DNA of 64,000 nucleotides from the NCBI RefSeq assembly GCF_964340395.1, contig NC_135560.1:875001-939000 (forward strand). Reading direction: 5' to 3'. The stretch is from Glandiceps talaboti. Its lineage: Eukaryota > Hemichordata > Enteropneusta > Spengelidae. Below, piece by piece: positions 59,401 to 64,000 of the stretch. Made by a program: the position numbers and the translations under genes. The notes beneath the pieces were generated by a model. The model saw nothing but the letters and a program-made list of their open reading frames with translations, did not search any database and was not told the DNA's origin. Each line of letters begins with the position of its first letter. The first letter of the stretch is position 1.

Positions 59401-61896
59401 ACTAAGGGGTAAACCATTTGTATTCAAAATCGTCATACTTAGGGGTAAACCACTTGAATTCATAATCACCATACTAAGGGGTCAACCACTTGAATTCAAA
59501 ATCGTCATACTAAGGGGTAAACCACTTGAATTCATAATCGCCATACTAAGGGGTAAACCACTTGAATTCAAAATCGTCATACTAAGGGGTAAACCATTTG
59601 TATTCAAAATCGCCATACTAAGGGGTAAACCACCTGAATTCATAATCGCCATACTAAGGGGTAAACCACTTGAATTCATAATCACCATACTAAGGGGTCA
59701 ACCACTTGAATTCAAAATCGTCACACTAAGGGGTAAACCATTTGTATTCAAAATCGCCATACTAAGGGTTAAACCACTTGAATTCATAATCGCCATACTA
59801 AGGGGTAAACCACTTGAATTCATAATCGCCATACTAAGGGGTCAACCACTTGAATTCAAAATCGTCATACTAAGGGGTACACCACTTGAATTCATAATCA
59901 CCATACTAAGGGGTAAACCACTTCAATTCAAAATCGTCATACTAAGGGGTAAACCATTTGTATTCAAAATCGCCATACTAAGGGGTCAACCACTTGAATT
60001 CAAAATCGTCATACTAAGGGGTCAACCACTTGAATTCATAATCACCATACTATGGGGTAAACAACTTGAATTCAAAATCACCATACTAAGGGATGAACCA
60101 TTTGCATTCAAAATCGCCATACTAAGGGGTCAACCACTTGAATCCATAATCTCCATACTAAGGGGTAAACCACTTGAATTCAAAATCGCCATACTAGGGG
60201 GTAAACCATTTGAAATCCAAATCGTCATACTAAGGGGTAAACCACTTGATTTCCGGGGGAGGGGACGGAGTATTTGAACCTAACAAGTTGTAACTTAATT
60301 TTTATTGTCTATGAATAAAGTCAATGATTGAGGTCACCATACTATGGGGTAAACAACTTGAATTCAAAATCACCATACTAAGGGATGAACCATTTGCATT
60401 CAAAATCGCCATACTAAGGGGTCAACCACTTGAATCCATAATCTCCATACTAAGGGGTAAACCACTTGAATTCAAAATCGCCATACTAGGGGGTAAACCA
60501 TTTGAAATCCAAATCGTCATACTAAGGGGTAAACCACTTGATTTCCGGGGGAGGGGACGGAGTATTTGAACCTAACAAGTTGTAACTTAATTTTTATTGT
60601 CTATGAATAAAGTCAATGATTGAAGCTGTATAGTGATTGTTTACTAAAAATATGGCTGTCATGCATTTCAGTGGTTGAAATTAAATGAGCATCAAAAATA
60701 ATGGTTGTGTATACTTGTCTTCAATATTACTTGTAAACATGACTTAAAAGAAATTGGCAAAGAACACTACAATGTGTATGTGTGGTAGGGAGGACTTGGC
60801 TTGATTTTGACAATTAGCCCTGAAGGTTGAGGTTAAGGTCAAAGGTCAGTCTCCAAAAATAGCTCACATCTGGTAATATGAGGGTAGACACTTGAATGGA
60901 GTCACTATGTATTACGGTTTTTGAGTTATGCAGTAAATAATGATTTTTAACTACAAATACGGCTCAAATTTAGTAAAAGTACTAAGTGCACCAAAAACAG
61001 TGCTTGTGTGTTGTTCCTTTCTTCAATATTACTTGTGAACACAAATTTAATAGAAATTGGCAATATGTAAACACTACAATATGTCTATGATAGGAAGGAA
61101 TTGGCTTGATTTTCATAATTACTTTGCTTTGATGACAGTGGTTCGGTTTGTTTCAGCATTTGCCAACAGTTAGTAATACTAAGTACAATCCTTTGACAAG
61201 AAACTTAATTAAAAGTTTAGGTGCCGCCGCCATAAGTGACAGCAGCAGAAACACATTTCCTGGTAAAATTACAGCCAAAACAATGTGTACATCCCACAAT
61301 CTGGAAACAAATTAGGCAGAAACACATTTGGCTGGTAAAATTACAACCAAAACAATGTGTACAACCCCACAATCTGGAAACAAATTAGCATATCACTCAG
61401 CATTGAAATATGATTATCATCCAAGCACATGTACAGCTTGGAAACTTTGAACACAAAACTTTGCCAGATGCAATCAGAAATGACATCACTAAAATTTAGC
61501 TGTGTTCATGTATTTATTTATTTTTATATTAATCATGCATGCCAGGCATACATGCAAGGGTCTGTGCCCTCATTTATGAAGTTGCTCATTGATGGAAGAA
61601 GACACTCATACATTGCAGTATTACATGTATAATAATATCATTACTATCATTAACAATACAAGTGTCAGATTTCATTCTTTGCCACGCATTGTTTTCTATT
61701 GTCTACATTCAATGATTATAAAATGAAAGTTATAATTTTAAAAGAACTTTTAATGCTCCCAGGCAAATTACTTACTTGATTTTGCATTTCCATCTTTGAT
61801 GAGTTTGGTTAACATTACACCAGAATGCTGAAGATCATCATCACACAGATTATTACCAAATGTCGGTTTTTTGGCAGATTCATCTGTTTCTATACG
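27702..61896 (-). CDS. UBA6: UBA6, ubiquitin-like modifier activating enzyme 6 (C-terminal part, five exons)
   Basis: UBA6 is a cytosolic E1. It adenylates the C-terminus of ubiquitin (and FAT10 in mammals), takes it on a catalytic cysteine and passes it to an E2 such as USE1. Exons 61776-61896, 54953-55146, 44545-44760, 41348-41442 and 27702-27822 join in frame to 747 bp, 248 residues plus stop. They cover the end of the catalytic-cysteine half-domain, the crossover region and end of the adenylation domain ([33 protein letters not shown]), and the ubiquitin-fold domain that recruits E2. MYSI, KTKRIAG, VSGLVA and [10 protein letters not shown] fit UBA6 rather than UBA1. The catalytic cysteine and N-terminal half are beyond the right edge. 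All visible splice sites are canonical and there is no stop, so the gene looks functional. The introns total 33.4 kb and are mostly repeats. Confidence 0.95.
27823..28214. other. Start of the 13.5-kb UBA6 intron, no other gene seen
   Basis: Intronic AT-rich sequence just upstream of the last exon. The acceptor polypyrimidine tract is moderate. Nothing else recognised. Confidence 0.5.
28215..28790. repeat. ~160-bp tandem repeat ending in an ACGGACACACGGACAGAC motif
   Basis: Three tandem units start near 28230, 28390 and 28540. Each contains GTCTGAGTTATGGCTTTGGA, ACAAAATGGCTGCCAGGCAG (a GGCTGCCAGGCAGCC palindrome) and a TATGTCATAGAACACTGT-type stretch. The right end reads CAGACGGACACACGGACAGA, then CCCCGTCTGGACTTCGTCTG, a dispersed TE-type end seen in many marine invertebrates. 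Similar GACAGACAGACG ends lie at 37358 and 44446. Confidence 0.8.
28790..30050 (-). pseudogene. LINE-C, 5'-truncated copy with zinc-finger C-terminus
   Basis: The minus-strand ORF 30046-29183 begins at [18 protein letters not shown] and continues through [13 protein letters not shown] and [14 protein letters not shown], the thumb and C-terminal region after the LINE catalytic motif. After a short frame break, 29175-28915 carries a CX2CX8HX4C zinc finger (RFCKYC ... [10 protein letters not shown]). The palm with the catalytic aspartates is missing, so it is a 5'-truncated dead copy. The 3' UTR holds an expanded TTGTA microsatellite. It ends with an ACCATGCT/AGCATG hairpin and AATAAAG. Relatives lie at 32620-32770 and 38491-38900. 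The family resembles LINEs with a C-terminal zinc knuckle; the clade is uncertain. Confidence 0.88.
28840..28896. repeat. (AATAC)n microsatellite in the LINE-C 3' UTR
   Basis: About eleven perfect pentamers ACAAT/AATAC, then a slightly broken continuation to 28911. Confidence 0.95.
30055..30400 (-). pseudogene. LINE endonuclease-domain fragment
   Basis: The minus strand reads [19 protein letters not shown] and then [14 protein letters not shown]. After a one-base shift it reads a TYYSYHDPV block, like the ...LIDHI...YYSDHDPV end of a LINE endonuclease. The expected SDH aspartate is replaced by Tyr. Whether it belongs to LINE-A or another family cannot be settled here. Confidence 0.65.
30386..30475. 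repeat. Dispersed repeat, copy 1 (pairs with 39263-39365)
   Basis: Shares GCACAATTTTGGAGGCGATG-type sequence, then GATGTAGAAATA, a TCAATGTTGATG word and AGCATGATTTT with 39263-39365. Confidence 0.7.
30476..30940. other. Intronic spacer, no gene seen
   Basis: Contains one CCCTAATTTGCATATCATTA word related to the 12.5-14.5 kb array. Otherwise nothing recognisable. Confidence 0.45.
30950..32605. repeat. Dispersed module related to the interior of the 32777-38484 element
   Basis: 31610-32605 matches 35325-36220 and 37411-37600. Shared words include AACTGGAGTAAGGTCCAAG, ATCGTCTCAAACTAGCGATA and TTGCCACCAATATTGATCGT. 31010-31200 and 31500-31600 resemble 37890-38110. 31305-31330 repeats the TTTTCCAGGGGTGTTGACA word of that element's left end (32870). 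The order is permuted relative to the 32777-38484 copy. Confidence 0.75.
32620..32776 (+). pseudogene. LINE-C second copy, upstream fragment
   Basis: The plus strand reads DNLCKEF, then after a one-base shift [19 protein letters not shown] and [10 protein letters not shown]. This aligns with DNLCKDF...[18 protein letters not shown] of the copy at 28790-30050. It stops at 32776, where a TIR element is inserted, and resumes at 38491 without loss of frame. Confidence 0.88.
32889..35319. other. Interior of the 5.7-kb element, no gene recognised
   Basis: ORFs up to 104 codons (34578-34892 +) have no recognisable domain. Poly-T and poly-A runs occur at about 32946-32968 and 33207-33219. An inverted copy of the GTACGGCGA...AAGTACCCG block lies at 33308-33345. 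Confidence 0.5.
36222..37410. mobile_element. Nested element with TAGCACAACTG ends and internal (AC)n
   Basis: It interrupts a poly-A tract that is continuous in the paralogous module (32425-32440). The left end is CCGCCAATGGCGTTGTAGCA then CAACTG; the right end is CAGTTGTGCTA. The interior has four ~118-bp tandem units (36270-36790: GGCTGTTGCTATGGGCGTGG then TTTGCATACATTTTTTGAAT), two ATTTGCATATCACT units, an (AC)n tract at 37322-37343 and CAGACAGACAGACG. Relatives are a right-end fragment at 44165-44497 and left-end pieces at 63735-64000. The ORF at 36377-36718 is a by-product of the tandem units. Confidence 0.78.
37641..38470. other. Right interior of the 5.7-kb element, with a poly-C run
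   Basis: C-runs at 37747-37755 and 37758-37786 (29 C). A small hairpin, AGCTACGCTTTCAGCTTTCG with CTGACAGCGGAGCT, lies at 37611-37643. No gene. Confidence 0.7.
38491..38900 (+). pseudogene. LINE-C second copy, 3' fragment
   Basis: Continues the 32620-32776 fragment: [20 protein letters not shown], then the CX2CX8HX4C zinc finger (RFCKFC ... [10 protein letters not shown]). A stop falls at about 38746, then [14 protein letters not shown] continues. The 3' end has the hairpin ACCATGCTCGCTAAAGCATG (38861-38880), AATAAAG at 38890 and a (TTG)n tail. Confidence 0.9.
38901..39920. other. Intronic stretch with dispersed repeats, no gene recognised
   Basis: 39263-39365 pairs with 30386-30475. GGGGCCCCTACAG and CAGGGCCCCTAGAGGGCG elements lie near 39730-39830. 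ORFs on both strands around 39030-39400 overlap each other and lack domains. Confidence 0.5.
39927..40300 (-). mobile_element. tRNA-derived SINE
   Basis: On the minus strand the head (about 40300-40220) has a Pol III A-box-like TGGTAGGCGTGACCGG and a B box GGTTCGAGCCCC. A conserved body follows (CCTCAGTCAACCCAGCTGTA, GGGGACCTGGTAGG). The LINE-type tail is GTAAAGCGCTTTGAGCACGG then AGCGCTATATAAG, and it ends in ATT repeats. AATGTC at 39921-39926 and 40308-40313 may be the TSD. The AGCGC...TATATAAG tail is widespread in SINEs of marine invertebrates and deuterostomes. Confidence 0.87.
40358..40839. mobile_element. piggyBac-like MITE
   Basis: 482 bp between TTAA at 40354-40357 and TTAA at 40840-40843. 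The left end is CCCTTTCACCACC; the right end in reverse complement is AACTTTCACCACC. TTAA targets with CCCTTT-type ends fit piggyBac. Near the left end is a tandem pair of CACCAGTAC(T/A)CGGTATACCGG words carrying the palindrome CGGTATACCG. No coding sequence. Confidence 0.8.
40844..41347. other. Intron sequence next to UBA6 exon, no gene seen
   Basis: Contains CTTGACCTTGAAGATGAAGG then TCACGGTCAAAG. The minus-strand 107-codon ORF at 40917-41240 has no domain and lies inside the intron. Confidence 0.5.
41348..41442 (-). CDS. UBA6: UBA6 penultimate coding exon
   Basis: Acceptor TTATCTTTCAG, donor GTAAGT. 95 bp, starting in phase 0 and ending with two bases of a Thr codon finished by the next exon. 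The peptide begins [16 protein letters not shown] and continues [10 protein letters not shown], the MVVxGVKM...MPGH part of the ubiquitin-fold domain characteristic of UBA6. Confidence 0.95.
41515..42885. repeat. 45-bp minisatellite array
   Basis: About 30 copies of a 45-bp unit containing GTCACTAGAAATACCAGGAG and GGGGTTGTACACTTAATA. Two main variants (TGATTGAGG and TGACTAAGG) are interspersed. Because 45 is a multiple of 3, the minus strand shows 15-residue periodic ORFs ([15 protein letters not shown]); these are artefacts. The array begins about 75 bp from the splice acceptor of exon 41348-41442. Confidence 0.97.
42886..44164. other. Intron sequence, contains a MITE, no gene seen
   Basis: AT-rich apart from the MITE at 43096-43196. 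No ORF with a domain. Confidence 0.5.
43096..43196. mobile_element. 101-bp MITE, relative of 5484-5580
   Basis: Starts TAGTCTGTAAGACAAGCCGC and ends ACAGTCTA. Aligned to the reverse complement of 5484-5580 it shares TAGTCTGTAAG, GATGGGGC, CCCTCACAC, CAACCCCTC and GGTGAGGG. The ends are more worn and I find no TSD, so it is an older insertion. Confidence 0.75.
44165..44497. mobile_element. Right-end fragment of the TAGCACAACTG element family with (CA)n
   Basis: Matches 37230-37410: CCAACTAGACAACC, CACCGAATAC, GGTCCAGTAGTTTT, then (AC)n at 44373-44439, CAGACAGACA and TCAGTTCAGTTGTGCTTAAA. It ends about 45 bp from the donor of UBA6 exon 44545-44760. Confidence 0.75.
44545..44760 (-). CDS. UBA6: UBA6 exon: end of adenylation domain, start of ubiquitin-fold domain
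   Basis: 216 bp, exactly 72 codons, phase 0 at both ends. Acceptor TCATTTTTAG, donor GTAATA. The peptide starts VAVELIKIV and contains [15 protein letters not shown] and LSFTLWDKW, matching the E1 signature NxFLNLA-P...FxEP...W-LWDR/KW. Confidence 0.96.
44880..50443. repeat. 61-bp satellite array with higher-order structure
   Basis: About 90 head-to-tail copies of a 61-bp unit containing GTGGAGTAGAATCCTATCAA, ATGTACCTAGCAATTATGAC and CTATAATACAGCCATGCAAA. Rare variant blocks (a short CATGCAAGTGG unit, GACTCGTGGAG, GTAATGTGG) recur exactly 1,625 bp apart: GACTCGTGG at about 46869 and 48494, GTAATGTGG at about 46341 and 47966. This shows a higher-order repeat over about 46335-49550. No coding content. 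It fills most of a UBA6 intron. Confidence 0.98.
50444..52266. repeat. 52-bp satellite array, first part
   Basis: About 35 copies of a 52-bp unit containing CTAGCACTTACTATAGATGG, CTAGCACTTTGAAAGATTAC and TATATTTATCGT. Variants alternate AGCACTTTG with AACAGTTTG and GACAGATTAC with GAAAGATTAC in blocks. It abuts the 61-bp array directly and is interrupted at 52267. Confidence 0.97.
52270..54757. mobile_element. 2.5-kb element inserted in the 52-bp satellite
   Basis: Unrelated, less AT-rich DNA splits the satellite. The satellite side of each junction carries TTTTA. The left end is CTCCGTTCACACTAGGACC; the right end in reverse complement has GGCATGTTCATATTG, so the ends match only weakly (GTTCACA/GTTCATA). 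A strong internal inverted pair joins 52489-52540 and 54159-54211 (CAGTCATCGCACTAATTTCC; GGACAGCAA; GTTGCCAGC). TTTACAGTGATCGCACTATG at about 54587 is a third, worn copy. Short ORFs (for example 54152-54397 -, 54407-54664 +) lack domains. Probably a non-autonomous DNA transposon. Confidence 0.72.
54758..54915. repeat. 52-bp satellite array, resumed
   Basis: Three more 52-bp units after the insertion, ending about 38 bp before the donor of UBA6 exon 54953-55146. Confidence 0.95.
54953..55146 (-). CDS. UBA6: UBA6 exon: adenylation domain, crossover region
   Basis: 194 bp. Acceptor TTTCTGTACAG, donor GTAAGT. It starts with two bases completing an Asn codon and ends in phase 0 (…AAVSGL). The peptide contains [26 protein letters not shown] and [17 protein letters not shown], the best-conserved block of the window and diagnostic for UBA1/UBA6-type E1 enzymes. 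MYSI and KTKRIAG favour UBA6. Confidence 0.97.
55351..58513 (+). pseudogene. LINE-D: CR1/L2-like retrotransposon with ATT tail, broken
   Basis: The endonuclease domain (55435-56070) has [44 protein letters not shown], then in another frame [17 protein letters not shown] and LSDHSPT. The reverse transcriptase (56684-57466) has [70 protein letters not shown] and catalytic [11 protein letters not shown]-terminal blocks lie at 57562-57996 and 58046-58255 ([12 protein letters not shown]). Frameshifts near 55800 and 56690 and stops near 55953 and 57464 disable it. The 3' end is GATAATAAAAGTCATT followed by (ATT)n. It lies in a UBA6 intron in the opposite orientation. Confidence 0.94.
58531..58984. 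other. Intron sequence, no gene seen
   Basis: AT-rich; the 64-codon ORF at 58795-58989 has no domain. Confidence 0.5.
58985..60255. repeat. 36-bp minisatellite array
   Basis: About 35 copies of a 36-bp unit containing TTGAATTCATAATCGCCATA and CTAAGGGGTAAACCAC, with frequent AAAATCGTC and GGTCAACC variants. As 36 is a multiple of 3, the minus strand shows 12-residue periodic ORFs (NSSGLPLSM); these are not genes. Confidence 0.97.
60046..60623. repeat. 292-bp direct duplication at the end of the 36-bp array
   Basis: 60046-60331 recurs at 60338-60623 with a 292-bp offset. It includes seven satellite units plus the non-satellite tail GGGGGAGGGGACGGAGTATT, AACAAGTTGTAACTTAATTT and ATGAATAAAGTCAATGATTG. 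The plus ORF 60324-60569 is an artefact of it. Confidence 0.9.
60640..61125. repeat. ~300-bp imperfect tandem duplication
   Basis: 60650-60830 and 60940-61125 share CTTCAATATTACTTGT, AAAGAAATTGGCAA-type sequence, ACACTACAAT and TTGGCTTGATTTT. Diverged, non-coding. Confidence 0.7.
61230..61390. repeat. Two-copy ~77-bp tandem repeat
   Basis: CAGAAACACATTT, GGTAAAATTACA, CCAAAACAATGTGTACA and CACAATCTGGAAACAAATTA occur twice in tandem. No gene is seen from 61125 to 61775. Confidence 0.85.
61776..61896 (-). CDS. UBA6: UBA6 exon: end of catalytic-cysteine half-domain
   Basis: 121 bp. Acceptor ATTATATACAG, donor GTAAGT. It starts in phase 0 and ends with one base of a split codon. The peptide begins [14 protein letters not shown]. 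The TDE-A-KP word matches the linker that precedes the FEKDDD block in UBA6; the remainder is a poorly conserved loop. This is the most upstream exon I can find, so earlier exons lie past the right edge. Confidence 0.88.
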
Positions 61897-61987
61897 CTGT
61901 ATATAATAGTGAAAACAATTCAGAATATATACACTAAATGATTGGAAAGTAAGGCTTAATTGCCAATCTGTCTTATCCTTGTCTGTT

Positions 61988-62276
61988 TGAAAACCCACAA
62001 TAACCACTGCACTAGAGGGCTTAAAATCTACAATCATAACTGTATTAGAAGGCTTAAAACCAATGATCACCACTGTACTAGAAGGCTCAAAGCCTACAAC
62101 CACCACTGCACTAGAGGGCATATCAAAAACAAACTATTAGCACTATGCTAGAGGACTCACAATTACCACTACACTAGAGGGCTTAAACCCCTCAGTCACC
62201 ACTGTACTAGAGGGCTTAAAACCCATAGTCACCACTGCGCTAGAAGATTTAAAACCCACAATGTCCACTACACTAA
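61988..62276. repeat. ~36-bp minisatellite, about eight diverged copies
   Basis: The unit contains CACCACTGCACTAGAGGGCT followed by TAAAACCCACAAT. Unrelated in sequence to the 36-bp array at 58985. It lies about 90 bp upstream of exon 61776-61896, in the preceding intron. Confidence 0.88.
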
Positions 62277-62329
62277 ATTACCAGATTGAATGCCTCCTGT
62301 AAGGACAAAATCCTAGATTTTTGTCCTAC

Positions 62330-62563
62330 ACATGTTGGAATGCAAAATTTCAACTATGTATAGCTATTGTACATTATTTATCCTTAATTGGAAAAGTAAT
62401 GCAACTAGAACTATATGAATTTTGATCTTGCATAGTGAACATGTTGCAAAATTCTCAAAAAATAATTAATTATGCAAATTAACCATTAAGATTATAAGCT
62501 ACATCAACAAGCTTTAAAGGACACATCATGGCACACACACTTCTGTACCATCAATGCATACAG
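62330..62563. repeat. Diverged ~110-bp intronic repeat, left part
   Basis: Related to 63292-63735: TTAATTATGCAAATTAACCA-type words followed by AAGCTACATCAACAAGCTTT and TTTGTYATGG / CATCATGGCAC. The Harbinger-like MITE sits inside this repeat. Confidence 0.65.
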
Positions 62564-62566
62564 TAA

Positions 62567-63288
62567 AGGCCCAGTTACACGATGCAACTCATGAAGCAAT
62601 TCGTCGCATGCGACGAGGCTTGCAACTGCGACGGGAGCACGTACACGATGCAACTAGTTGCATGGTGAGTCACAAGAGCTCAACTGTTGCACATGCGTAA
62701 ATATATAAAAGTTACAGGTCATCGAGGTCAAGTCTTCTAGCGGCAGGAATTTGGCAAAAATGCTATGAAATTGCTAATATTTACGAATAAAATGACTGAA
62801 AACTTGTTGAGGTATCGATAGTAAAACTCTATTCAATTCGAAGTTCGTTTAGGGCGATGCTGATCTTTCCAATGTCGCTACTTGCATTCAAGTTGGAAAT
62901 AAAATGATATTCAGCGGAAATCAAGCATTCATAGACATTTATAAGTGGTAATCGTGGTGATAAATCGAAATGATATAAAAAATACTTGCTGAAATAGAAT
63001 ATTTATACTAAAAACATGGCGGCCATAACATTGAACGTCATTTGACACATAGGTATATGTCAAAGGTTATTGCTTGCGACGCAGCAAAGTGGTTACACAG
63101 TGCAACTCACGAAGCAACTCGAGAAGCAACTTGCGACGCGTCGCAAGGAAACCGACATGTCGGTTTCCTTGCGACACACCTTGCAACGTCGCAAGACCCT
63201 GCGACGAGGCTAGTACACGATGCAATTCGTCGCATGAGACGAATTGCATGATGCGTTGCTAGTCGAGTTGCATCGTGTAACCGGGCCT
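62567..63288. mobile_element. Harbinger-like MITE
   Basis: 722 bp flanked by TAA at 62564-62566 and 63289-63291. The left TIR is AGGCCCAGTTACACGATG; the right TIR in reverse complement is AGGCCCGGTTACACGATG. A TWA target and GGCCCxGTTACAC ends fit PIF/Harbinger. Subterminal regions are packed with GCAACTCG, GCGACGAG and ATTCGTCGCATG words in both orientations. At 63140-63175 lies a perfect 36-bp palindrome built on GTCGCAAGGAAACCGACA. No transposase. Confidence 0.87.
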
Positions 63289-63291
63289 TAA

Positions 63292-63735
63292 AGCTTGCTT
63301 TCTAAAGATATCAAAAGAGATTATTTATGCAAGTTAAATATCACAAAAAAAAAATCAAACACGTGTGATTTGTAATGGTTGATGTATGTACCAAGTTAAA
63401 TGAAATTTGAACTTTGCATTCTTAAGATATCTTAATTACCAAAAATTATTAATTATACATATAACTCATTAAAACTAAAAATTATACCAACAGGCTTTGT
63501 AAGATATGTGTGCTTTGTCATGGCTGATGTATATGCAAAATTATCTGGAATTTGAAGCAGACATTCATAAGATATAGCTTAATTACCAAAAAATCATTAA
63601 TTATGCTTTAAACTACAAGATACATCGGCAAGCACTATAACACATGTGCTTTGTTAAGGTTAAGGCATGTATCAAATTATGTTGAATTTGAAGTGTGCAT
63701 TCTTATTAAGATATACAATGTATTCAAATTACTTA
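63292..63735. repeat. Diverged ~120-bp tandem repeat
   Basis: Three to four units with GTGTGMTTTGT, GGYTGATGTATGTA, TTTGAA-TTTGCATTCTTAAG and TTAATTACCAAAAAT. AT-rich, probably intronic. Confidence 0.75.
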
Positions 63736-64000
63736 AAATAGCACCAATGGCATCATAGCACAACAGTATTTGGCTCTTGCTATGGGGTGGCCTTGTTGCT
63801 AGGGATATTTGCATACATTTTTGGAATCTTTATTAGCTTGCCTACCCATTCCAGTTTTCATCTTTGCAATATAAAAAATACCGCCAATGGCATTGTAGCC
63901 CAACTGTACTGTCTTTAAAAATGTGTATCCATATACTACTCCATGCTAACAATAGGTGTTCTTTTTGAATGTTTTATTCATTTGTCTTTTTATTCCTGTT
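63736..64000 (+). mobile_element. Fragments of the TAGCACAACTG element family
   Basis: Two left-end-like starts (GCACCAATGGCATCATAGCA at about 63744 and CCGCCAATGGCATTGTAGCC at about 63882). They are followed by GCTATGGGGTGGCCTTGTTG, TTTGCATACATTTTTGGAAT and TCATTTGTCTTTTTATTCCT, the same tandem units as 36270-36790. Runs off the right edge. Confidence 0.75.

Noticed and set aside
58985-60255. 36-bp direct repeats resembling a CRISPR array
   Set aside because: Units are contiguous without spacers, and the context is a eukaryotic intron.

Overview
The window is repeat-rich, AT-rich animal nuclear DNA. There are split exons with GT/AG splice sites, non-LTR retrotransposons, a tRNA-headed SINE, TIR transposons with target-site duplications (TSDs) and at least ten minisatellite arrays. 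The one host gene I can identify is the 3' part of UBA6 (ubiquitin-like modifier activating enzyme 6) on the minus strand. UBA6 is known from vertebrates and sea urchin and is missing from insects, nematodes, fungi and plants. Together with the LINE and SINE types, this points to a marine invertebrate, most likely a deuterostome such as an amphioxus, hemichordate or echinoderm. The species is inference.

Layout. 1-1465: 31-bp satellite carrying a 218-bp LINE stub. 1480-2267 and 24198-26160: the two halves of one minus-strand LINE (LINE-A). Between the halves, at 2275-24190, is a 21.9-kb insertion bounded by a 7-bp TSD. Its ends are two direct copies (A and B) of a long-TIR transposon. Its interior holds an old duplication around a 51-bp satellite, a MITE, an octamer-rich array of about 165-bp units, an unknown ORF with a plausible promoter, and a second LINE (LINE-B). 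26737-27262: 44-bp minisatellite.

27577-61896: the last five recognisable coding exons of UBA6, joining in frame to 248 codons plus stop. The introns are 13.5, 3.1, 10.2 and 6.6 kb. The 13.5-kb intron holds LINE-C fragments, a 5.7-kb TIR element with another element nested in it, a SINE and a piggyBac-like MITE. The 3.1-kb intron holds a 45-bp minisatellite and a (CA)n-bearing element. The 10.2-kb intron is almost entirely satellite: a 61-bp array with a 1,625-bp higher-order repeat, then a 52-bp array interrupted by a 2.5-kb element. The 6.6-kb intron holds LINE-D and a 36-bp array. 61897-64000 is probably the next intron upstream and contains a Harbinger-like MITE.

Apart from UBA6 and one doubtful ORF at 15365-15976, I see no host gene. 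No TE in the window keeps an intact coding region. The most notable structure is the 21.9-kb composite insertion: removing it with one TSD copy restores the LINE-A reading frame exactly.
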